From: Mycobacterium pseudokansasii
GTDB taxonomy: Bacteria; Actinomycetota; Actinomycetes; Mycobacteriales; Mycobacteriaceae
Direction: 5' to 3'
NCBI RefSeq assembly: GCF_900566075.1
Contig: NZ_UPHU01000001.1
Span: 3,224,001 to 3,288,000 of the forward strand
DNA: 64,000 nucleotides
How positions within the stretch are numbered: the stretch's first letter is position 1; the number at the start of each line of letters is the position of its first letter. This document shows, in pieces, positions 28,274 through 37,848 of this stretch. The translations under genes were made by a program, and so were the position numbers. The notes under the pieces were generated by a model, which saw only the letters and a program-made list of their open reading frames with translations, was not told the DNA's origin and searched no databases.

Positions 28274-28578
28274 GGGTGTGATTGTGCAGGATCGCCGGCC
28301 GCGAACACAGCCCGGCGCGGCGACCGGTCCACGCCGGCTTCGCGCAGCGCCGCTGCACGCACCTTCTCGGGGAGATCGGCGGCCTCGACGCGGGCCCGAC
28401 AATCATCGCAAGACCCGGTGCCGTCGTCCTTGTTGCGCCTAACTCAGCCGGTCGGGGGGTGTTTCCTGGCCGCAGTTGCCGGCGGTGCCGCAACGAAATT
28501 GCCGCCATGGTCGCGCTCGAGGTCTCGGGCACAGCCCGTGAACCGGAATTGCGGCAGTCTCGGCGCCTTGGGCGAGCG
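28274..28578. other. Intergenic region between Ddn-like gene and lldD2
   Basis: 305 bp without a recognisable gene. Both flanking genes are on the minus strand, so it holds the promoter of the Ddn-like operon and the lldD2 terminator region. No strong hairpin was recognised. Confidence 0.4.
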
Positions 28579-29817
28579 TCACGCAGTTGGACGGGGCGCC
28601 AACCGCTGCAATTGCGTCACGTGCCTGGGCGAAAGCTCCGCCAAGGAGGTCACACCCAGCAGCCGCATGGTCCGGATCACACCACTTGCCAGGATCTCGA
28701 TGGCGCGTGCGACGCCCGCCTCGCCACCGGCCATCAACCCGTAAAGATAGGCCCGGCCGACCAACGTGCACCGCGCTCCCAGCGCGATCGCCGCGACGAT
28801 ATCGCCGCCCGACATGATGCCGGTATCCATCAGGATCTCGGTGTGCTTGCCGAGTTCGCGGGCCACCGTCGGCAGCAGGTGGAACGGAACGGGCGCCCGA
28901 TCCAATTGCCGGCCACCGTGATTGGACAAGACGATGCCGTCGGCCCCGCATTCCACCACGGCACGCGCATCGTCGAGCGTCTGAATCCCCTTGACGACGA
29001 GTCTTCCCGGCCATTGGGCCTTGATCCAGGCCAGATCCTCGAACGTGACGCTGGGATCGAACATGGTGTTCAGGTACTCACCGACGGTGCCCGACCAGCG
29101 ATCCAGCGACGCGAACGCCAGCGGTTCGGTGGTCAACAGGTCGAACCACCAGCGCGGGTGTCCCAGTGCGTCCAGGACCGTGCGCAGCGTGAGCGCCGGG
29201 GGGATCGTCATGCCGTTGCGGACATCACGCAACCGGGCGCCGGCCACCGGAACGTCGACGGTGACCAGCAGGGTGTCGAATCCCGCGCCCGCCGCGCGCT
29301 TGACCAACGCCATCGACCGATCCCGGTCACGCCACATGTAGAGCTGAAACCACTTGCGGCCCTGGGGAACCGCGGCCACCACATCCTCGAGGGCGCAGGT
29401 GGCCAGGGTGGACACGGCGAACGGAATCCCCGCCGCGGCTGCCGCCCGCGCACCGGCGATCTCCCCTTCGGTCTGCATCAATCGGGTGAACCCGGTCGGC
29501 GCTATCCCGAACGGCAACGCCACCGGCTGGCCGAGGACGTCCCAACCCGGGCACACCGTGGTGACGTCACGCAAGATCGTGGGGTGAAACTCGATGTCGC
29601 GGAACGCCTGTCGGGCTCGCCGGATCGACAGCTCGTCCTCGGCGGCGCCATCGGTGTAGTCGAACGCCGCCCTGGGGGTTCGGCGCTTGGCGATGCGCCG
29701 CAGATCCTCGATGGTCTGCGCGGCATCCAGACGCCGCTTGCGGCCGAATCGAGGCCTTCTCAGCTGAATCAGCGGTGCCAGGTCGCCAACCTTGGGCACC
29801 CGTCGCCGGACCGCCAT
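28579..29817 (-). CDS. lldD2: L-lactate dehydrogenase (quinone-type, FMN) LldD2
   Basis: A 412-residue FMN alpha-hydroxy-acid oxidase-family enzyme oxidising L-lactate to pyruvate at the membrane. Start ATG 29817 ([16 protein letters not shown]). Key segments: [54 protein letters not shown], and [12 protein letters not shown] with the FMN-binding Lys. [19 protein letters not shown] has the catalytic His-Gly-Gly-Arg, and [18 protein letters not shown] follows. Nearly identical in pattern to Rv1872c, which has been implicated in lactate use in macrophages. Confidence 0.95.
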   Translation of the reverse strand: MAVRRRVPKVGDLAPLIQLRRPRFGRKRRLDAAQTIEDLRRIAKRRTPRAAFDYTDGAAEDELSIRRARQAFRDIEFHPTILRDVTTVCPGWDVLGQPVALPFGIAPTGFTRLMQTEGEIAGARAAAAAGIPFAVSTLATCALEDVVAAVPQGRKWFQLYMWRDRDRSMALVKRAAGAGFDTLLVTVDVPVAGARLRDVRNGMTIPPALTLRTVLDALGHPRWWFDLLTTEPLAFASLDRWSGTVGEYLNTMFDPSVTFEDLAWIKAQWPGRLVVKGIQTLDDARAVVECGADGIVLSNHGGRQLDRAPVPFHLLPTVARELGKHTEILMDTGIMSGGDIVAAIALGARCTLVGRAYLYGLMAGGEAGVARAIEILASGVIRTMRLLGVTSLAELSPRHVTQLQRLAPRPTA

Positions 29818-29874
29818 TACCCGCAGGAACCGATGCATAGCCGCGCCATCCAACCAGTGTGCAACCGTGGTCGT

Positions 29875-30312
29875 ATGACAAGACCATCCGACCCCTTCGA
29901 CTTGAAGCGTTTCGCCGACGCGCAGGCTCCGGTCTACCGCCGCGTGCTCGCGGAGCTACGGTCGGGCCGCAAGCGAACTCACTGGATGTGGTTCGTCTTC
30001 CCGCAACTGCGAGGACTGGGCCGCAGCCCCATGGCGGACTACTACGGCATCACGTCCATAGCCGAAGCACGCGCGTATCTGGACCATGACCTGCTCGGGC
30101 CGCGCCTGCATGAGTGCACGCAGCTGGTCAACCAGGCACAGGGCCGCTCCATCGAAGCGATCTTCGGTTGGCCCGATGATCTCAAGCTGCGCTCGTCGAT
30201 GACGCTGTTCGCCCGCGCCACCGCCGACAACGCGGATTTCGTCGCGCTGATCACCCGGTATTACGGCGGGCAGCAGGATCCGGCGACGCTGGCGCGCTTG
30301 AAGATTTCCTAG
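29875..30312 (+). CDS. DUF1810 protein (Rv1873-like)
   Basis: A 145-residue small helical protein. ATG 29875 begins [31 protein letters not shown]1810 marks: [64 protein letters not shown] and [11 protein letters not shown]. It is divergent from lldD2 with 57 bp between starts. Calpastatin-like annotations in databases are historical. Function unknown. Confidence 0.9.
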   Translation: MTRPSDPFDLKRFADAQAPVYRRVLAELRSGRKRTHWMWFVFPQLRGLGRSPMADYYGITSIAEARAYLDHDLLGPRLHECTQLVNQAQGRSIEAIFGWPDDLKLRSSMTLFARATADNADFVALITRYYGGQQDPATLARLKIS

Positions 30313-30321
30313 AGAGGGCGG

Positions 30322-30858
30322 TCAGCCAACGGCAGCCAATGTCTGGGCGGCGGTAACCGCTTGTGCCACACCGGCAACGATTGCCGCGGCCTTCAAGGCC
30401 TCGAGCACCGCCTCCCGGCCCACGCCCGCTGCCCGCAACGTGTGCTCGTGGGCGACCACGCAGTACGAGCAACCGTTGATCGACGAGACGGCGAAGCACC
30501 ACAGCTCGAAGTGGGCCTTGTCCACGCCCGGATTGCCGATGACGTTCATCCGCAATCCGGGCCGCAGGTCGTCGTACTGGCCGTCGAGAAAGCCGCGGCC
30601 ACGATAGAACACATTGTTCATGGCCATGACCGATGCCGCTGCCAGCGCCGCCTGGTATGCCGGCTCGGACAGGTTGTCTGCCGCTTCGGCCCCAATTTCG
30701 GCCAGCACCTGGGTGTTTCGCGTGGCCGCGGCGCTGGCAAGCAGGGTGCCCCACAACTGCTCCTGGTTCAGCTCGGTGCTGCGCGTGATCGAGCCCAGGT
30801 TCAGCTTGAGGTCCTTGGCGAACTCGGGCAGCGCGGACTTCAGATCCTCGACGCTCAT
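30322..30858 (-). CDS. ahpD: Alkyl hydroperoxide reductase-associated AhpD
   Basis: A 178-residue AhpD. Start ATG 30858 ([17 protein letters not shown]). The active-site pair is Cys130 and Cys133 in [15 protein letters not shown], with the proton-relay His in AHEH. AhpD is known to link lipoamide/dihydrolipoyl components (SucB, Lpd) to AhpC as a thiol reductant. It is 17 bp after ahpC and surely co-transcribed. It is convergent with the DUF1810 gene. Confidence 0.95.
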   Translation of the reverse strand: MSVEDLKSALPEFAKDLKLNLGSITRSTELNQEQLWGTLLASAAATRNTQVLAEIGAEAADNLSEPAYQAALAAASVMAMNNVFYRGRGFLDGQYDDLRPGLRMNVIGNPGVDKAHFELWCFAVSSINGCSYCVVAHEHTLRAAGVGREAVLEALKAAAIVAGVAQAVTAAQTLAAVG

Positions 30859-30875
30859 CTGTTCTGCTCCGACCG

Positions 30876-31463
30876 TCACGCCGAAGCTTTGAGCAGCTCG
30901 CCGGCGTCGATCGTCGGGTCGCCCTTGCGCCAGTTGCAGGCACACAACTCGTCGGATTGCAGAGCGTCCAGTACCCGCAGCACCTCGTCGACGTTGCGCC
31001 CGACGGAACCGGCTGTGGCCGAGACGAATTGGATTTCGTTGTTCGGGTCGACAATGAAGGTCACCCGGTCGGCGACACCCTCCTCGTTGAGCACGCCGGT
31101 GGCCAGGCAGAGCTCGCGCTTGATGTCGGAAAGCATCGGGAAGGGGAGCTTCTTCAGGTCCTCATGCTGGGCGCGCCACTGGAAGTGGACGAACTCGCTA
31201 TCGATCGAGACTCCGAGAATCTGCGTGTCGCGGTCCTCGAACTCGTCGTTGAGCTTGCCGAACGCCGCGATCTCGGTCGGGCACACGAAGGTGAAGTCCT
31301 TGGGCCAGAAGAACACCACCCGCCACTTGCCCAGGTGGTCCTCGTTGGTAATGGTGGTGAAGTAGTCGCCAGGCCGCTTGGCGTCGACCTTCGACAGATC
31401 GCCGCCGATCAACGCGGTGAGCTGGTAGGCGGGGAACTGGTCGCCGATTGTCAGCAAGGACAC
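30876..31463 (-). CDS. ahpC: Alkyl hydroperoxide reductase subunit AhpC (peroxiredoxin)
   Basis: A 195-residue 2-Cys peroxiredoxin. GTG 31463 has AAGGAG just upstream. The peroxidatic Cys61 sits in [10 protein letters not shown] and the resolving Cys174/Cys176 in LCACNWRKG. It reduces peroxides and peroxynitrite in the cytosol using AhpD. It is transcribed away from an intact oxyR with an AT-rich palindrome between them, so peroxide-responsive control is likely. In Mtb the pair sits elsewhere (Rv2428-Rv2429) beside a broken oxyR. Confidence 0.96.
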   Translation of the reverse strand: MSLLTIGDQFPAYQLTALIGGDLSKVDAKRPGDYFTTITNEDHLGKWRVVFFWPKDFTFVCPTEIAAFGKLNDEFEDRDTQILGVSIDSEFVHFQWRAQHEDLKKLPFPMLSDIKRELCLATGVLNEEGVADRVTFIVDPNNEIQFVSATAGSVGRNVDEVLRVLDALQSDELCACNWRKGDPTIDAGELLKASA

Positions 31464-31542
31464 ATCCGCTCCTTAATCTGGATTTAGTCAAGATTAGCTG
31501 TCTCGACACCAATAATGCCGCGAAACCGGCTCGAAAGTAAAG

Positions 31543-31554
31543 GTGATATATCAC
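31543..31554. promoter_or_regulatory. OxyR-type palindrome in the oxyR-ahpC intergenic region
   Basis: GTGATATATCAC is a perfect 12-bp palindrome starting 27 bp upstream of the oxyR ATG (31570) and 80 bp upstream of the ahpC GTG. I recall the same GTGATATATCAC core in the oxyR-ahpC promoter of other mycobacteria. It probably binds OxyR and controls both directions. Confidence 0.8.
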
Positions 31555-31569
31555 ACTATACTAATCGAT

Positions 31570-32526
31570 ATGGCCGATAAGAGTTATCAGCCGACCCTTG
31601 CCGGGCTGCGGGCCTTCGTCGCTGTCGCGAAGAAGCAGCATTTCAGCAGTGCCGCAACCACTTTAGGCGTAAGCCAATCGACGTTATCGCAGGCGCTGGC
31701 CGCACTGGAGGCCGGGCTCGACACCCACCTCGTCGAGCGTTCGACACGTCGGGTCTTCTTGACGGCCGAGGGTATGCAACTGCTACCGCTCGCGCAGGCT
31801 GTGGTCGAGGCGGCGGAGGCCTTCAGCACCGCCGCCGGGGGAGTGTCCGATCCGCTACACGGCGGCATCCGGTTGGGAATGATTCCCACGGTGGCGCCCT
31901 ACGTGCTGCCGACGGTGCTGGCCGGACTTACCCGCCGACTCCCGGCGCTGACCGCGCAAGTGATCGAAGATCAGACCCAACGCCTGCTGGCGGGCTTGCG
32001 TGCTGGCGCGCTGGATGTGGCCATGATCGCGCTACCCGTCGATTCCGGCGGCGTTACGCAGATCCCCATATATGAGGAGGACTTCGTATTGGCGCTACCT
32101 CCTGGACACCCACTTGCCGGCAAGCGTCGGGTACCGGCCGCGGTGCTGGCGAAGTTGCCCCTGCTGTTGCTGGACGAGGGCCATTGCCTGCGCGATCAGG
32201 CCCTGGACCTCTGCCAAGAAGCCGGCGGCGGCGCCGAACTCGCCGATACGCGGGCAGCGTCGTTGGCCACCGCCGCCCAATGCGTGGCAGCCGGATTGGG
32301 GGTCACGCTGATACCGCAGAGCGCGGTGACCGTCGAGGCCGCACGCAGCCGCGTCGGGCTCGCGCACTTTTGCGCGCCCCGCCCGGGTCGACGAATCGGC
32401 CTGGCATACCGCTCGTCGAGTGGTCGCGATGAGTCGTATCGGCGGCTTGCCCGGATCATCGGGGAAGTCGTCGCCGCGGAACAACCGGTGCGCCTGGTCA
32501 AGCACCGCGCGGGCGGTCAGCCCTGA
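31570..32526 (+). CDS. oxyR: LysR-family peroxide sensor OxyR, intact
   Basis: A 318-residue LysR-type regulator. The N-terminal HTH is [41 protein letters not shown], with the effector domain from about residue 95 ([23 protein letters not shown]). The redox Cys candidates are in [21 protein letters not shown], the [10 protein letters not shown] spacing typical of OxyR. ATG 31570 (MADKSYQPT). The gene is uninterrupted, in contrast to the multiply mutated oxyR of the tuberculosis complex. It is divergent from ahpC. Confidence 0.94.
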   Translation: MADKSYQPTLAGLRAFVAVAKKQHFSSAATTLGVSQSTLSQALAALEAGLDTHLVERSTRRVFLTAEGMQLLPLAQAVVEAAEAFSTAAGGVSDPLHGGIRLGMIPTVAPYVLPTVLAGLTRRLPALTAQVIEDQTQRLLAGLRAGALDVAMIALPVDSGGVTQIPIYEEDFVLALPPGHPLAGKRRVPAAVLAKLPLLLLDEGHCLRDQALDLCQEAGGGAELADTRAASLATAAQCVAAGLGVTLIPQSAVTVEAARSRVGLAHFCAPRPGRRIGLAYRSSSGRDESYRRLARIIGEVVAAEQPVRLVKHRAGGQP

Positions 32527-32555
32527 GCCGGTGGCGGCGAAGGTAAGTTCGGCCT

Positions 32556-33257
32556 ATGGAGAAGGTGATCGCCGTCCTGATGCGCGACGAGCCGGACGAC
32601 GACTGGTGTGCTCGCCAACGCGGGCCGGTCGCTGACGCGCTGGTGGATCTGGGCCTTCCCGGACTTTCGGTCAATGTCCGCGACAGCGCGGTGCGTACAT
32701 CCCTCATGACCCTGACCACCTTGCAGCCACCGGTGGCCGCGGTGGTGAGCATGTGGACACAGCAGTGCTATGGCGATCAGCTGGCGTCGGCCCTGCAGCT
32801 GCTCCACCGGGAATGCGCGCAACTCGGCGCATACCTGGTGACCGAATCGGTTCCGATGGCCGCGCCGGACGCCGAACCAGGTTCTCGCACACCAGGTTTG
32901 GCAAATATCGCGTTGTTGCGGCAGCCTCCCGGGATGGACGAGGCGACCTGGCTGACCCGCTGGCAGCGCGACCACACGTCAGTGGCCATCGAAGCGCAGG
33001 CCACCTTCGGCTATACCCAGAACTGGGTGGTGCGCACCCTCACTCCCGGGGCGCCTGCAATCTCCGGCATCGTCGAGGAGCTGTTCCCGGCCGAAGCCAT
33101 CACCGACCTCAAGGCGTTCTTCGGGGCCCACGACGACGCCGAACTGCAGCACCGGATAAGCCGAATGGTGGCCAGCACAACCGCATTCGGCGCCAACCAG
33201 AACATCGACACGGTGCCCACCAGCCGTTACGTGTTCACCACACCGTTCGAAATGTGA
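32556..33257 (+). CDS. EthD-like ferredoxin-fold protein (Rv1874-like)
   Basis: A 233-residue protein of unknown function. The second half (WLTRWQRDHTSVAIEAQATFGYTQNWVVR) has the EthD/dimeric alpha-beta barrel style WxxxHxxxA pattern, and the first half (MEKVIAVLMRDEPDDDWCARQRGP) a degenerate repeat of it. It ends VPTSRYVFTTPFEM. The next gene starts 10 bp later. No catalytic residue can be assigned. Confidence 0.75.
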   Translation: MEKVIAVLMRDEPDDDWCARQRGPVADALVDLGLPGLSVNVRDSAVRTSLMTLTTLQPPVAAVVSMWTQQCYGDQLASALQLLHRECAQLGAYLVTESVPMAAPDAEPGSRTPGLANIALLRQPPGMDEATWLTRWQRDHTSVAIEAQATFGYTQNWVVRTLTPGAPAISGIVEELFPAEAITDLKAFFGAHDDAELQHRISRMVASTTAFGANQNIDTVPTSRYVFTTPFEM

Positions 33258-33266
33258 GGACCGCTC

Positions 33267-33710
33267 ATGACGACACTCAGCGATGCGGTGGCCCTGGCCG
33301 CCGCCGACAAAGGCTTGGCGGTGGTCTCCACCGTTCGCGCAACCGGCACCGTGCAGGCATCGCTGGTCAATGTCGGTCTGTTGACGCATCCCGCCGGTGG
33401 CGGATCCGTCCTGGGCTTCACGACGTATGGCAAGGTCAAGCTCACCAACCTGCGGGCCCGGCCGCAACTGGCCGTCACCTTCCGCAACGGCTGGCGGTGG
33501 GCAACCGTCGAGGGCCGCGCCGAACTCGTCGGACCCGAGGACTCCCAGCCGTGGCTGAGCGACGGGGAGCAGCTGCGGCTGCTGCTTCGCGACGTCTTCA
33601 TCGCGGCGGGTGGCACCCACGACGACTGGGACGAGTACGACCGGGTCATGGCCGCGGAGCGCCGTGCCGTGGTGTTGATCGAACCGACCCGCGTATACGG
33701 CAACGGTTAG
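33267..33710 (+). CDS. PPOX-class F420/FMN-binding protein (Rv1875-like)
   Basis: A 147-residue split-barrel protein. ATG 33267 follows GTGAGG. Typical segments: LAVVSTVRATGTVQASLVNVG, VLGFTTYGKVKLTNLRARPQLAVTFRNGWRWATVEGRAELVGPED, and a C-terminal RRAVVLIEPTRVYGNG. This is the TIGR03618-like class in which many members bind F420. It is 10 bp after the EthD-like gene and 9 bp before the hydratase gene, so one operon is likely. Confidence 0.82.
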   Translation: MTTLSDAVALAAADKGLAVVSTVRATGTVQASLVNVGLLTHPAGGGSVLGFTTYGKVKLTNLRARPQLAVTFRNGWRWATVEGRAELVGPEDSQPWLSDGEQLRLLLRDVFIAAGGTHDDWDEYDRVMAAERRAVVLIEPTRVYGNG

Positions 33711-33719
33711 GCTGCCGCC

Positions 33720-34475
33720 GTGACGCTGCTGATCGATGACCACAACCGGGTACGCACGCTCACCCTGAACCGGCCCGAGGCGCTCAACGCCTTCAACGAA
33801 GCCCTCTACGACGCCACCGCGCAGGCCCTGTTGGACGCGGCCCAGGATCCAGGGGTGTCCGTGGTCTTGCTGACCGGCTCGGGTCGCGGCTTCAGCGCCG
33901 GCACCGATCTCGCCGAGATGCAGGCACGCATCACCGACCCCGGCTTCCAAGGCGGACGATACGGCTTCCGGGGGCTCATCGAATCGCTCGCCAGTTTCCC
34001 CAAACCGCTGATCTGCGCGGTCAACGGCGTCGGCGTGGGGATAGGCACCACCATTCTCGGTTACGCCGACCTGGCGTTCATGTCCTCGACGGCGCGCCTG
34101 AAATGCCCGTTTACCAGCCTCGGTGTGGCACCCGAAGCGGCGTCGTCGTATCTGCTGCCGCAGCTGGTGGGCCGGCAGAACGCAGCCTGGCTCCTGATGT
34201 CTTCGGAATGGGTGGACGCCGAGGAGGCCTTGCGGATGGGGCTGGTCTGGCGTGTCTGCGAACCGGAGGCGCTGCTTCCCGAGGCCCGCCGGCATGCCGA
34301 AATCCTTGCGGCCCGGCCGCTTTCGAGCCTGATGGCGGTTAAGCACACCATCGTCGAACCGATCCGCCCCGAGATAGCGGCCGCCAGCGCCCGGGAGAAC
34401 GCCCATTTCGCCGAGTTGATGGGCGCGCAGGCCAACACCACGGCGTTGGCCGATTTCACCAAGCGGCGGGCGTAG
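33720..34475 (+). CDS. Enoyl-CoA hydratase/isomerase family protein
   Basis: A 251-residue crotonase-fold enzyme with a GTG start. The substrate loop is LTGSGRGFSAGTDLAEM and the oxyanion hole NGVGVGIGTTILGYADLAF. The catalytic Glu is in LGVAPEAASSYLLPQLVG; the earlier canonical Glu position is not obvious. It ends with the usual helix and TKRRA. Substrate unknown. Closely spaced after the PPOX gene. In H37Rv bfrA directly follows Rv1875, so this gene and bfd are extra relative to my memory of the map. Confidence 0.88.
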   Translation: MTLLIDDHNRVRTLTLNRPEALNAFNEALYDATAQALLDAAQDPGVSVVLLTGSGRGFSAGTDLAEMQARITDPGFQGGRYGFRGLIESLASFPKPLICAVNGVGVGIGTTILGYADLAFMSSTARLKCPFTSLGVAPEAASSYLLPQLVGRQNAAWLLMSSEWVDAEEALRMGLVWRVCEPEALLPEARRHAEILAARPLSSLMAVKHTIVEPIRPEIAAASARENAHFAELMGAQANTTALADFTKRRA

Positions 34476-34504
34476 ACAAGGCATTGCCCGACCCGGGCGC
34501 GACC

Positions 34505-34681
34505 TCAGACCGCAGCCGGTTGAGTAGCCGCGGCGATAATCGCCCGCAACGTACGGCGGCAACGTCCACAATCACTGCCCGCGCCGCAGGCCGCGGCAAC
34601 TTCCTTGGACGTCGCCGCACCACGGGCGACGGCCTCGCACACGGTCTGGTTGGTAGCTCCAACACAGAGACACACGTACAT
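34505..34681 (-). CDS. bfd: Bacterioferritin-associated ferredoxin Bfd
   Basis: A 58-residue BFD-like [2Fe-2S] protein. The four ligand Cys are arranged CLC near the start (MYVCLCVGATN) and CGAGSDCGRC later, with a final helix RRTLRAIIAA. It is known to release iron from bacterioferritin. The start at ATG 34681 fits homologues; an ATG two codons upstream is possible. It is divergent from bfrA and shares the two iron boxes, giving coordinated storage and mobilisation. Confidence 0.88.
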   Translation of the reverse strand: MYVCLCVGATNQTVCEAVARGAATSKEVAAACGAGSDCGRCRRTLRAIIAAATQPAAV

Positions 34682-34765
34682 CAGCAAACTCCCACCCGAT
34701 GCTCGCTCATGACATCCTCCGTAATCGGAGTGGCCACGGGAGCCACCGAACGAACGGTCCGCATG

Positions 34766-34784
34766 TTAGTAGAGTCTAACCTAA
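34766..34784. promoter_or_regulatory. IdeR iron box 1
   Basis: TTAGTAGAGTCTAACCTAA matches 15 of 19 positions of the IdeR consensus TTAGGTTAGGCTAACCTAA, with the right half-site perfect. It lies between divergent bfd and bfrA. Confidence 0.82.
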
Positions 34785-34789
34785 GTAGG

Positions 34790-34808
34790 TTAGTGCAGTC
34801 TAACCTAA
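34790..34808. promoter_or_regulatory. IdeR iron box 2
   Basis: TTAGTGCAGTCTAACCTAA, again 15 of 19 with a perfect right half, starting 24 bp after box 1. Tandem boxes upstream of bfrA are known in Mtb, where IdeR with iron activates storage genes. Confidence 0.82.
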
Positions 34809-35002
34809 GCCCGTTTGGCTTGGTCCCGCCCGGGCTGTGCGTGACGCGCCGACGTCACAACAAAGACTGCGCCCGGGCCCACTTGCTGCACTAGATTGAA
34901 ACGCGGCACCCGAAGGTGCTGCTAGAACCCGCCATGATGGTGCTCCAGCCCAGCCCATCTGCTGCGGTAAATGATGCCAGCCTTCACACCGTAGGAGTGA
35001 TC

Positions 35003-35482
35003 ATGCAAGGTGATCCGGATGTCTTGCGTCTGCTCAACGAACAATTGACCAGCGAGCTGACCGCTATCAATCAATACTTTCTGCACTCCAAGATGCAGGA
35101 AAACTGGGGCTTTACCGAACTGGCGGCCAAAACCCGCGCCGAGTCGTTCGACGAAATGCGGCATGCCGAGGCGATCACCGATCGGATACTACTGCTCGAC
35201 GGGTTGCCGAACTACCAGCGCATCGGCTCGTTACGGGTGGGCCAGACACTGCGGGAACAATTCGAAAGCGATATCGCGATCGAAATCGAAGTACTGAATC
35301 GCCTCAAGCCCGGAATCATCATGTGCCGCGAAAAGCAGGACACCACCAGTGCGCAGCTGCTAGAACAAATTGTGGCCGATGAGGAACTACATCTCGACTA
35401 CCTGCAGACGCAGCTGGAACTGATGGAGAAACTCGGAGAGGCGCTGTACTCGGCGCAGTGCGTCTCTCGGCCACCGACCTGA
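35003..35482 (+). CDS. bfrA: Bacterioferritin BfrA
   Basis: A 159-residue 24-mer iron-storage subunit with ferroxidase activity and intersubunit heme. Start ATG 35003 (MQGDPDVLRLLNEQL). Ferroxidase ligands are visible in NEQLTSELTAINQYFLHSKM (Glu18), SFDEMRHAEAITDRIL (Glu51, His54) and EQIVADEELHLDYL (Glu127, His130). The heme-axial Met52 is in DEMRHAE. Length equals the Mtb protein. Expression should rise with iron through the upstream IdeR boxes. Confidence 0.96.
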   Translation: MQGDPDVLRLLNEQLTSELTAINQYFLHSKMQENWGFTELAAKTRAESFDEMRHAEAITDRILLLDGLPNYQRIGSLRVGQTLREQFESDIAIEIEVLNRLKPGIIMCREKQDTTSAQLLEQIVADEELHLDYLQTQLELMEKLGEALYSAQCVSRPPT

Positions 35483-35554
35483 TATCCGATCGAGATTCCG
35501 CGGGCAGCACTCCTGGGTATCGCGCACGGGCTCGAACTCCGACGGGAGGCAGAT

Positions 35555-37633
35555 ATGACGAGCCCGACGGCATCCCGGACTGCTGCTGCGGATACTCGAA
35601 CTCCCTGCCTATCGATCAGCCCGGCACGGCGCAATGTCATCTTCATGGCGCTGGTGCTCGGGGTGCTGGTCGCGGCGATGGACCAGACCATCGTCGTGCC
35701 CGCGTTGCCGACGATCGTCGACGAGCTGGGGGCCTCTGTTCACCAATCGTGGGCCATCACCAGCTACCTGCTGGGCGGCACCATCGTTGTCGTGGTGGCC
35801 GGCAAGCTGGGCGATTTGCTCGGTCGCAAGCGGGTGCTGCAGGGCTCGGTCCTGGTCTTCCTGCTCGGCTCCGTGCTGTGCGGGGTAGCGGAAACGATGA
35901 CCATGCTGGCGATTTCGCGGGCTGTGCAGGGCGTGGGCGCCGGTGCGATTTCGGTGACGGCGGCCGCTTTGGTCGGCGAGGCCTTCCCACTGCGGGATCG
36001 CGGCCGCTACCAGGGCATTTTGGGCGCCGTGTTCGGGGTGACCACGGTCGCGGGCCCGCTGCTGGGCGGCTTTTGCACCGACTATCTGAACTGGCGTTGG
36101 GCATTTTGGATCAACCTGCCGATCTCGATCGTGGTCTTCGCAGTGGCCGCTACGGCCATTCCCGCGTTGCCCCGCCGCCCCAAACCGGCTATCGACTACC
36201 TCGGGATCATGGTCATTGCGCTGGCCACGACGGCCTTGATTATGGCCACCAGCCTGGGTGGAAGCACCTACGCGTGGGGCTCGACGCCGATCATGGGGCT
36301 GTTCGTCGGCGCCACGGTGGCGCTGGGCGCCTTCGTGTGGGTCGAGAGCCGAGCCGCTGCGGGTATCCTCCCGCCCCGCCTGTTTCGCAATCAGGTGTTC
36401 GCCGTGTGCTCCGTGCTGTCCTTGATGGTCGGGTTTGCGATGCTGGGTGCGCTGACCTTCGTGCCGATGTATCTGCGCTACGTCGAGGGCGCCTCGGCGA
36501 CCGTCTCGGGTCTGCGGACGTTGCCGATGGTGGTCGGCCTGCTGACCACCTCGCTGGGTGCGGGCATCATGGTCGGCCGGACGGGCCGGTACAAGATTTT
36601 CCCGGTCGCGGGGACGGCGCTGATGTCCATCGCTTTCCTGCTGCTGTCCCGGATGGACGAGTCGACGCCGTGGCTGGTGCAGTCGCTGTACCTGGTGCTT
36701 CTGGGTGCCGGGATCGGCTTGTCGATGCAGGTGCTCATTCTCATCGTGCAGAACACTTCCCGCTTTGAGGACCTCGGCGTCGCCACCTCGGGCGTGACCT
36801 TCTTCCGTGTGGTCGGCGCCTCGTTTGGTGCCGCGATATTCGGCGCGCTGTTCGCAACCTTCCTGGGCCGGCGGATAGGTCCCGCGCTGGTCACCAGCGG
36901 CGCGCCCATCGAGGCCGCGCACTCCCCGGCCGTCTTACACCGCCTGCCGCACTACGTTGCCTCACCGATCGTGCGAGCCTATGCCGAGTCGCTCAACCAG
37001 GTATTTCTGTGCGCGGCCGTGGTAGCCTTGGCCGGCTTCATCCTCGCGTTGTTCCTGCGAGAGGTTCCGCTAGCCGATATCCACGACAGCCCGGCCTGCC
37101 TCGGAGACGGCTTCGCCGTGCCCAGAACGAAAACTCCGGAGGACGTGCTGGAAATTGCGGTCACCCATCTGCTGCACGAAGCTTCCGAGGTGCGGCTGCC
37201 GAATCTTGCTGCGGCGTACCAGGATTCGGAGCTCGACGTCGCCGGGCTGTGGGGTGTACTGCGGATCTATCAATACGGACGGTTCTTCGAGACCGCGAGG
37301 CTCACCGACATTGCCAAACACCTGCACCTGCCTCATCAGGTGCTGGAACCGGTCTTCGACCGGCTGGTCCAGACCGGCTACGCGTCACGCGACGGCGACG
37401 TCCTGTCGCTGACCGCCGCCGGGCTCGGCCGGGTCGAAGCCCTCTCGGGCCTGCTCCGGAAGTGGCTTGTCGACCACTTGGCCGTAGCGCCCGGCGTCGA
37501 GCAGCAGCCCGACCACCAGGAATTCGACGCCGCTCTACAACGACTCACCGACGGGGTGCTGGTTCAGCGCGATTGGTACGCAGACCTGGACGACGAGTTG
37601 GCGCCGGCGGGCACCCTCGCTGCTGCCAAGTAG
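35555..37633 (+). CDS. MFS drug exporter, DHA2 family (Rv1877-like), intact copy
   Basis: A 692-residue 14-TM-type transporter with a long C-terminal cytosolic extension. ATG 35555 (MTSPTASRTAAADT). Motif C-like and motif A features: VLVAAMDQTIVVPALPTIVDELG, then GKLGDLLGRKRVLQGS (motif A) and GVGAGAISVTAAALVGEAFPLRDRGRYQGILGAVFGVTTVAGPLLGGF. The last about 170 residues (after FLREVPLADIH) are soluble and resemble a winged-helix (RLTDIAKHLHLPHQVLEPVFDRLV). Export of drugs or lipids is inferred from the family. A decayed paralogue follows in tandem. Confidence 0.9.
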   Translation: MTSPTASRTAAADTRTPCLSISPARRNVIFMALVLGVLVAAMDQTIVVPALPTIVDELGASVHQSWAITSYLLGGTIVVVVAGKLGDLLGRKRVLQGSVLVFLLGSVLCGVAETMTMLAISRAVQGVGAGAISVTAAALVGEAFPLRDRGRYQGILGAVFGVTTVAGPLLGGFCTDYLNWRWAFWINLPISIVVFAVAATAIPALPRRPKPAIDYLGIMVIALATTALIMATSLGGSTYAWGSTPIMGLFVGATVALGAFVWVESRAAAGILPPRLFRNQVFAVCSVLSLMVGFAMLGALTFVPMYLRYVEGASATVSGLRTLPMVVGLLTTSLGAGIMVGRTGRYKIFPVAGTALMSIAFLLLSRMDESTPWLVQSLYLVLLGAGIGLSMQVLILIVQNTSRFEDLGVATSGVTFFRVVGASFGAAIFGALFATFLGRRIGPALVTSGAPIEAAHSPAVLHRLPHYVASPIVRAYAESLNQVFLCAAVVALAGFILALFLREVPLADIHDSPACLGDGFAVPRTKTPEDVLEIAVTHLLHEASEVRLPNLAAAYQDSELDVAGLWGVLRIYQYGRFFETARLTDIAKHLHLPHQVLEPVFDRLVQTGYASRDGDVLSLTAAGLGRVEALSGLLRKWLVDHLAVAPGVEQQPDHQEFDAALQRLTDGVLVQRDWYADLDDELAPAGTLAAAK

Positions 37634-37848
37634 GACCCGCGCAGTCACCGCAGGTTCTTAGCGCATTCTGGCCACTTCCGGCCCGGCAGTTCGGACTCCG
37701 CCACGATTGACCGGTGGCTATCCTGGGCATCCCGAGAATTGACCACCCGCGCCCCTCCCGCCGCTGCCCAAACCGGGTGCTCGGCGGTGCGCGGTGTCAG
37801 GCGTACGCTTCGCCGGGCCGGCATCCGACGCCGACGGTAAAGACAGGC

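Noticed and set aside
28274..28578. A mycofactocin-type small peptide gene near lldD2
   Set aside because: mft genes are associated with the other lactate dehydrogenase locus; no short ORF with the expected Val-Tyr end was found here.
28282..29874. Long plus-strand extension upstream of the DUF1810 gene (676 codons in total)
   Set aside because: Antisense of lldD2. The DUF1810 domain starts at ATG 29875 and needs no extension.
32979..34571. 530-codon minus-strand open frame across three plus-strand genes
   Set aside because: Composition is the antisense of the PPOX and hydratase genes, which have family motifs and Shine-Dalgarno sites; no domain is visible in the antisense reading.
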